A DNA stretch of 51,103 bases from Lentisphaerota bacterium (lineage in GTDB: Bacteria > Verrucomicrobiota > Lentisphaeria > Victivallales > Victivallaceae): positions 1-51,103 of the forward strand of contig SUVY01000013.1 of NCBI GenBank assembly GCA_015061775.1. The letters run 5' to 3'. Of the stretch, positions 48,531 to 51,103 are shown in pieces. The translations under genes and the position numbers were made by a program. The notes below the pieces were generated by a model that worked only from the letters and a program-made list of their open reading frames with translations, was not told the origin of the DNA and made no database searches. How positions within the stretch are numbered: the stretch's first letter is position 1; each line of letters starts with the position of its first letter.

Positions 48531-50300
48531 ATGAGAAAGATCAGCATTGCGTGCCAGACTGAAAATCTTGACGAGTACCGCCGTCTTGCGGAGCTTGCGA
48601 AACAGATGGGGGCGACTCACCTCAACGTCAATCAGATTGAGCCGAGTATGTGGCTGTGGAATATCAACCGCTACGATCCGTATCCGAACTGGGGACTTGA
48701 AAACCCGACCCTTTTTAAATTCATCGTTCCGGAAGAGTTGAAAAAACACTATGACTCCGCTTATGCTGCCCGCAATCTTGAGATGCTCAAGGCGAGGGCG
48801 GAGATCCTCAAAGAGTTCGGTTTGAAGGCGAGCTTCCGCGGAATGGAACCCGCCTATATGCCTGAGAGCGTTTACCGTGAGCATCCTGAGTGGCGCGGAC
48901 CGCGCTGCGACCAGACCCGCCGTGCAAGAACGGAGTATTTTGCTCCCTGCCTTGACAATGAAGAGCTGCGGGAAATATATGTGAGGACTGTTGAACAGCT
49001 CTGCAAAGCTGCTCCTATCGAATCATTTTCTTTGCTTACCAACGACTCCGGCGGAGGACTCTGCTGGGCGGAGGGACTTTATCCCGGCAAAAACGGTCCG
49101 CTTGCCTGCGCCCATATTCACATGGGCAAACGCATTTCCCGTTACCTGTCGATTTTTCAGGAGGGTGCTGCCCGCGCCGGTCTCGAAGCTGAGGCGGCGG
49201 TGTTCCATGTTGACAATGTCGATATGATTTCATCTCTGCCGGATCTGCTTCCGGGACAGTCCATAAACAACCGTACTTCCAGCGGCGGGAGTGCTACTTA
49301 CACCATCGGTACCGGCACTACCTACTCAGACCATGCAACTCCGGTCAATCTCATGCCGAGAATGTTCATGTATGCCGAAAATATACAGGCGTTTCAGGAT
49401 CGTACTGACGGAAACATCACCTATGCCTTCCGCAGCGTCAAAGATATCGAAGCGATCACCTTTGCCCAGAAGTATTTCGGCAAGATCGGCAAGGGACCTG
49501 CCGGCGTCTGCAATGCCCTGACCGAATTTGCCGCAACTCTGGTCGGCAAAGAAAATGCAGACGACCTTGTGACTGTCTGGGAGCTTATTGAAAGGTGCAT
49601 CCGAGCGTTCGACTATCTCGAGACCGGAGGTCACATATTCTATCTCGGCTCAGTCCATCAGCGTTGGCTTACCCGTCCGCTGGTGGCGTTTCCGGGAGAG
49701 CTCAAGCCCGAGGAAAAGGATTATTACCGTGCTTATCAGTTCCAGGCTCAGAGTGAAGCTGATGCGGATAATATGTGCGACCTTCAGGGCAACTGTTGGC
49801 TTTCCGGATACGGAGCAGCGAATTTGCTCAACAAAACTGTGGCATGCAATCTTCCCTTGATCAACAAGGCGATAAATATCTCGGAAAAACTGATATCTGC
49901 TGTTCCGGACAGTTATCGTGAACAGATGAAGAAAATCCTGCTCAAGCTGCGCCTTTACCGCTGCGTGATACGCAACGCAAACAATGTCGTTTCGTTTCAG
50001 GAAATCCTGGACCGCACGGATTACAGCGTCGAGCCTAAAGATACATCTCCTGCGATCGGAGAGCAGGGGGATATCAGATATTTCAAGGTAAATCAGATAC
50101 TCCGCAACGAGGTGGATAATACCCTTGAAATCATTTCGATACTCAAAGAAGATCTCTCGACGATAATCACCGTCGATGTCAAGTTCAAAAGCGTGATGAA
50201 TTACGGAAGCGATATCATTGACGATCTCAAAAAGAAAATCACCATCATGGAAAATCACCGCCGTGATTTCGAGAGACTCTATAAGAGTTACAACCGCTGA
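48531..50300 (+). CDS. Unknown 589-residue glycosidase-like protein, paralogue 2
   Basis: The second member of the family described at 40228-42009. It shares the opening MRKIS, the NLDEYRRLAELA helix, NRYDPYPNW, KFIVPEELK, GMEPAY, WRGPRCDQ-RRARTEY, TNDSGGGLCW, PGQSINNRT, TGGHIF, QRWLTRPLVAFP-ELKPEE and the C-terminal IMENHRRDFERLYKS. The stretch between about 235 and 330 differs most, with a Gly/Ser/Thr-rich insert here (SSGGSATYTIGTGTTYSD), so the two probably differ in substrate. The start at 48531 follows AAAGGAG; an in-frame ATG at 48486 lies inside the promoter. There is no signal peptide. It is a single-gene unit with its own promoter. Confidence 0.75.
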   Translation: MRKISIACQTENLDEYRRLAELAKQMGATHLNVNQIEPSMWLWNINRYDPYPNWGLENPTLFKFIVPEELKKHYDSAYAARNLEMLKARAEILKEFGLKASFRGMEPAYMPESVYREHPEWRGPRCDQTRRARTEYFAPCLDNEELREIYVRTVEQLCKAAPIESFSLLTNDSGGGLCWAEGLYPGKNGPLACAHIHMGKRISRYLSIFQEGAARAGLEAEAAVFHVDNVDMISSLPDLLPGQSINNRTSSGGSATYTIGTGTTYSDHATPVNLMPRMFMYAENIQAFQDRTDGNITYAFRSVKDIEAITFAQKYFGKIGKGPAGVCNALTEFAATLVGKENADDLVTVWELIERCIRAFDYLETGGHIFYLGSVHQRWLTRPLVAFPGELKPEEKDYYRAYQFQAQSEADADNMCDLQGNCWLSGYGAANLLNKTVACNLPLINKAINISEKLISAVPDSYREQMKKILLKLRLYRCVIRNANNVVSFQEILDRTDYSVEPKDTSPAIGEQGDIRYFKVNQILRNEVDNTLEIISILKEDLSTIITVDVKFKSVMNYGSDIIDDLKKKITIMENHRRDFERLYKSYNR

Positions 50301-50364
50301 TAAATAGTTGATGTCTCAAATGTTGTGAGACAATCTGAACGGCGGCGGCGCCCCGCGGTCAATC

Positions 50365-50438
50365 TCGCGCCTTGCATCTGCGCCGCGGCGGTCGTGTACA
50401 GAAGTACACTCCCTTGCTGTGCTCAATGCAAAACGCGA
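50365..50438. repeat. Long nested imperfect hairpin
   Basis: TCGCGCCTTGCAT (50365-50377) pairs with ATGCAAAACGCGA (50426-50438) with two mismatches. Inside it, GTGTAC (50394-50399) and GTACAC (50404-50409) form a perfect stem with an AGAA loop. No T-tract follows, so it is not a standard terminator. Confidence 0.45.
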
Positions 50439-50599
50439 CCTTGCCTCGCGGATGCATCCCCCGATGCTGACAAGCGTTTTGCGTATGTTGACAAAACATA
50501 TCTTATGCGTTATATTTAAGCGTATAACAAAATATTGTTTATCACCTGTTTCGAAAAGTTTTCACAAAAATTGGGACAATAGCAATCAATTATAAGAAC

Positions 50600-50672
50600 T
50601 CCGCTTTTCCTGAAGTGGGACGGGGGCGAGGGAAGGGGCTGTTGCAAAACCTTGAAAAGGTGAGCAACAGCC
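50600..50672. repeat. Partial dispersed repeat fused to a GCAACAGCC hairpin
   Basis: 50600-50632 matches the left end of the 2656 and 39067 repeats (CGCTTTTC-TGAAGTGGGA, then a G-rich run). It runs directly into a hairpin in which GGCTGTTGC and ACCTT pair perfectly with AAGGT and GCAACAGCC (50637-50672), followed by TTTATCTATTGTTTGAA as at 32061. So two repeat families are joined here. Confidence 0.6.
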
Positions 50673-50734
50673 TTTATCTATTGTTTGAAAGAAGCCAAGC
50701 CACGCAGTTCGGCTTGAGAAAACGGAAGGCTCCC

Positions 50735-50771
50735 GAACGGAGAAGAACGGAGTTGAACGGAGTGAACGGAG
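50735..50771. repeat. Short tandem array of GAACGGAG units
   Basis: Four GAACGGAG units at 50735, 50745, 50755 and 50764 with one or two spacer bases. It is the inverse complement of the TCCGTTCA array at 32143-32179. Confidence 0.65.
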
Positions 50772-50952
50772 ATATTGTATGTGGAAAAGTATTCCGCCCG
50801 CCATTGTCTGCGGCGTAACTTAGCCGTGCATTACGCCGTGAACAACAGCGTGCAACATACCCAAACGCCAAACACCGCCGCAAACATCTGCGTGAGTTTG
50901 CGCGTCAAGCGCAAAAAATATACCTGTTCATCTATACCCATCGCATTAAGTC

Positions 50953-51091
50953 GCACAGAGCCAATATAAAAATTGGCTCTGTGCAGGTGCAGGGCAGTCT
51001 GCCCTGCTCAGGGGGTTCAAAGGGGGGATGAAATCCACCCTTGCGCATCGCACGGAGAGAGTGCCTGAGCAGCCAGAAAAGGCTGCTCAGG
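50953..51091. repeat. Intergenic multi-hairpin repeat, copy 2
   Basis: Three perfect stems: GCACAGAGCCAAT/ATTGGCTCTGTGC (13 pairs, 50953-50965 and 50972-50984), GCAGGGCA/TGCCCTGC (50989-50996 and 51000-51007), and CCTGAGCAGCC/GGCTGCTCAGG (51064-51074 and 51081-51091). The second stem is the counterpart of the one at 23-41, with a G-C pair swapped to C-G. Confidence 0.6.
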
Positions 51092-51103
51092 GGCGGCTAC
51101 TAT

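Larger units (their letters stand above)
50301..51103. other. 800-base gene-free region rich in hairpin repeats
   Basis: No reading frame here has a ribosome binding site or recognisable protein. Four structured elements are seen in order: a nested hairpin (50365-50438), a partial copy of the 2656/39067 repeat fused to a GCAACAGCC hairpin (50600-50672), a GAACGGAG tandem array (50735-50771), and a group of three perfect hairpins (50953-51091) that runs nearly to the window end. The stretch 50772-50950 shows nothing clear. Confidence 0.6.

Noticed and set aside
50301-51103. Several 60-72 codon frames in the last 800 bases
   Set aside because: None has a ribosome binding site or a plausible protein; they cross the hairpin repeats.

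Overview
The window looks like the chromosome of a Gram-negative-type bacterium of the PVC superphylum, most likely a Lentisphaerota (Victivallis-like) organism. This is inferred from gene content, not from a marker search. The pointers are a single-gene pseudopilin with an N-terminal [16 protein letters not shown] segment and a C-terminal H-X9-DG motif, a DUF1549/DUF1553 protein next to a PPC-domain protein, a DUF4886 protein, a lipoprotein with a lipobox, and a MurA with Asp at the usual active-site Cys. Genes are densely packed on both strands. Many have clear TTGNNN-N16/17-TATNNT promoters, purine-rich ribosome binding sites and short or overlapping junctions. There is no rRNA, CRISPR array, integrase or transposase.

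Layout. 1-2.6 kb (+): an SGNH hydrolase, an unknown 129-residue protein and a short radical SAM protein form one operon. 2.6-8.0 kb (-): topA, a membrane-anchored AsmA-like protein, a metallo-beta-lactamase-fold hydrolase, endonuclease IV and tRNA-Thr(UGU), closed by a terminator. 8.1-15.0 kb (-): a DUF349 protein, argC, holA, a MurC-like ligase, a HAD hydrolase and a LolA-like lipoprotein, divergent from htpG (15.2-17.1 kb, +). 17.2-21.0 kb (+): an envelope-type cassette of a 43-residue membrane microprotein, a NoeA-like methyltransferase with a kinase-like front half, and a membrane alkaline-phosphatase/sulfatase-fold protein. 21.0-25.3 kb (-): a PPC-domain exported protein, a DUF1549/DUF1553 protein and rdgB. 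25.4-28.5 kb: tilS (+), a UPF0489-like protein (-), azlCD (+). 28.5-30.8 kb (-): a DUF374 acyltransferase, nth and hisH, preceded by a hairpin-rich leader and a His/Pro-rich exported peptide. 31.1-31.9 kb (+): a BspA-type leucine-rich-repeat protein made of near-identical 69-bp repeats.

32.3-37.1 kb (-): a 1314-residue exported LamG/transglutaminase-like protein and the pseudopilin. 37.2-39.0 kb (+): a PfkB sugar kinase and a KDPG/KDPGal aldolase, a two-step route from 2-keto-3-deoxy sugar acids to pyruvate and a triose phosphate. 39.3-45.4 kb (-): a DUF4886 protein, a 593-residue protein of unknown family, panC, ilvE and murA. 45.6-50.3 kb (+): an Uup-type ABC-F ATPase, an EamA-type transporter, and a second 589-residue member of the same unknown family. 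The last 800 bases have no gene but carry several hairpin repeats that also occur at the window start and near 32.0 kb.

The core genes cover DNA topology and repair (topA, nfo, nth, rdgB, holA), peptidoglycan precursors (murA, murC-like), amino acid and cofactor synthesis (argC, hisH, ilvE, panC), tRNA modification (tilS) and chaperoning (htpG). The accessory genes are mainly surface or exported proteins and sugar-acid or glycan-related enzymes. The best candidates for undescribed biology are the 17.2-21.0 kb envelope cassette, the paired 593/589-residue family, the three-repeat C-terminus of TopA, the small radical SAM operon, and the hairpin leader in front of hisH.
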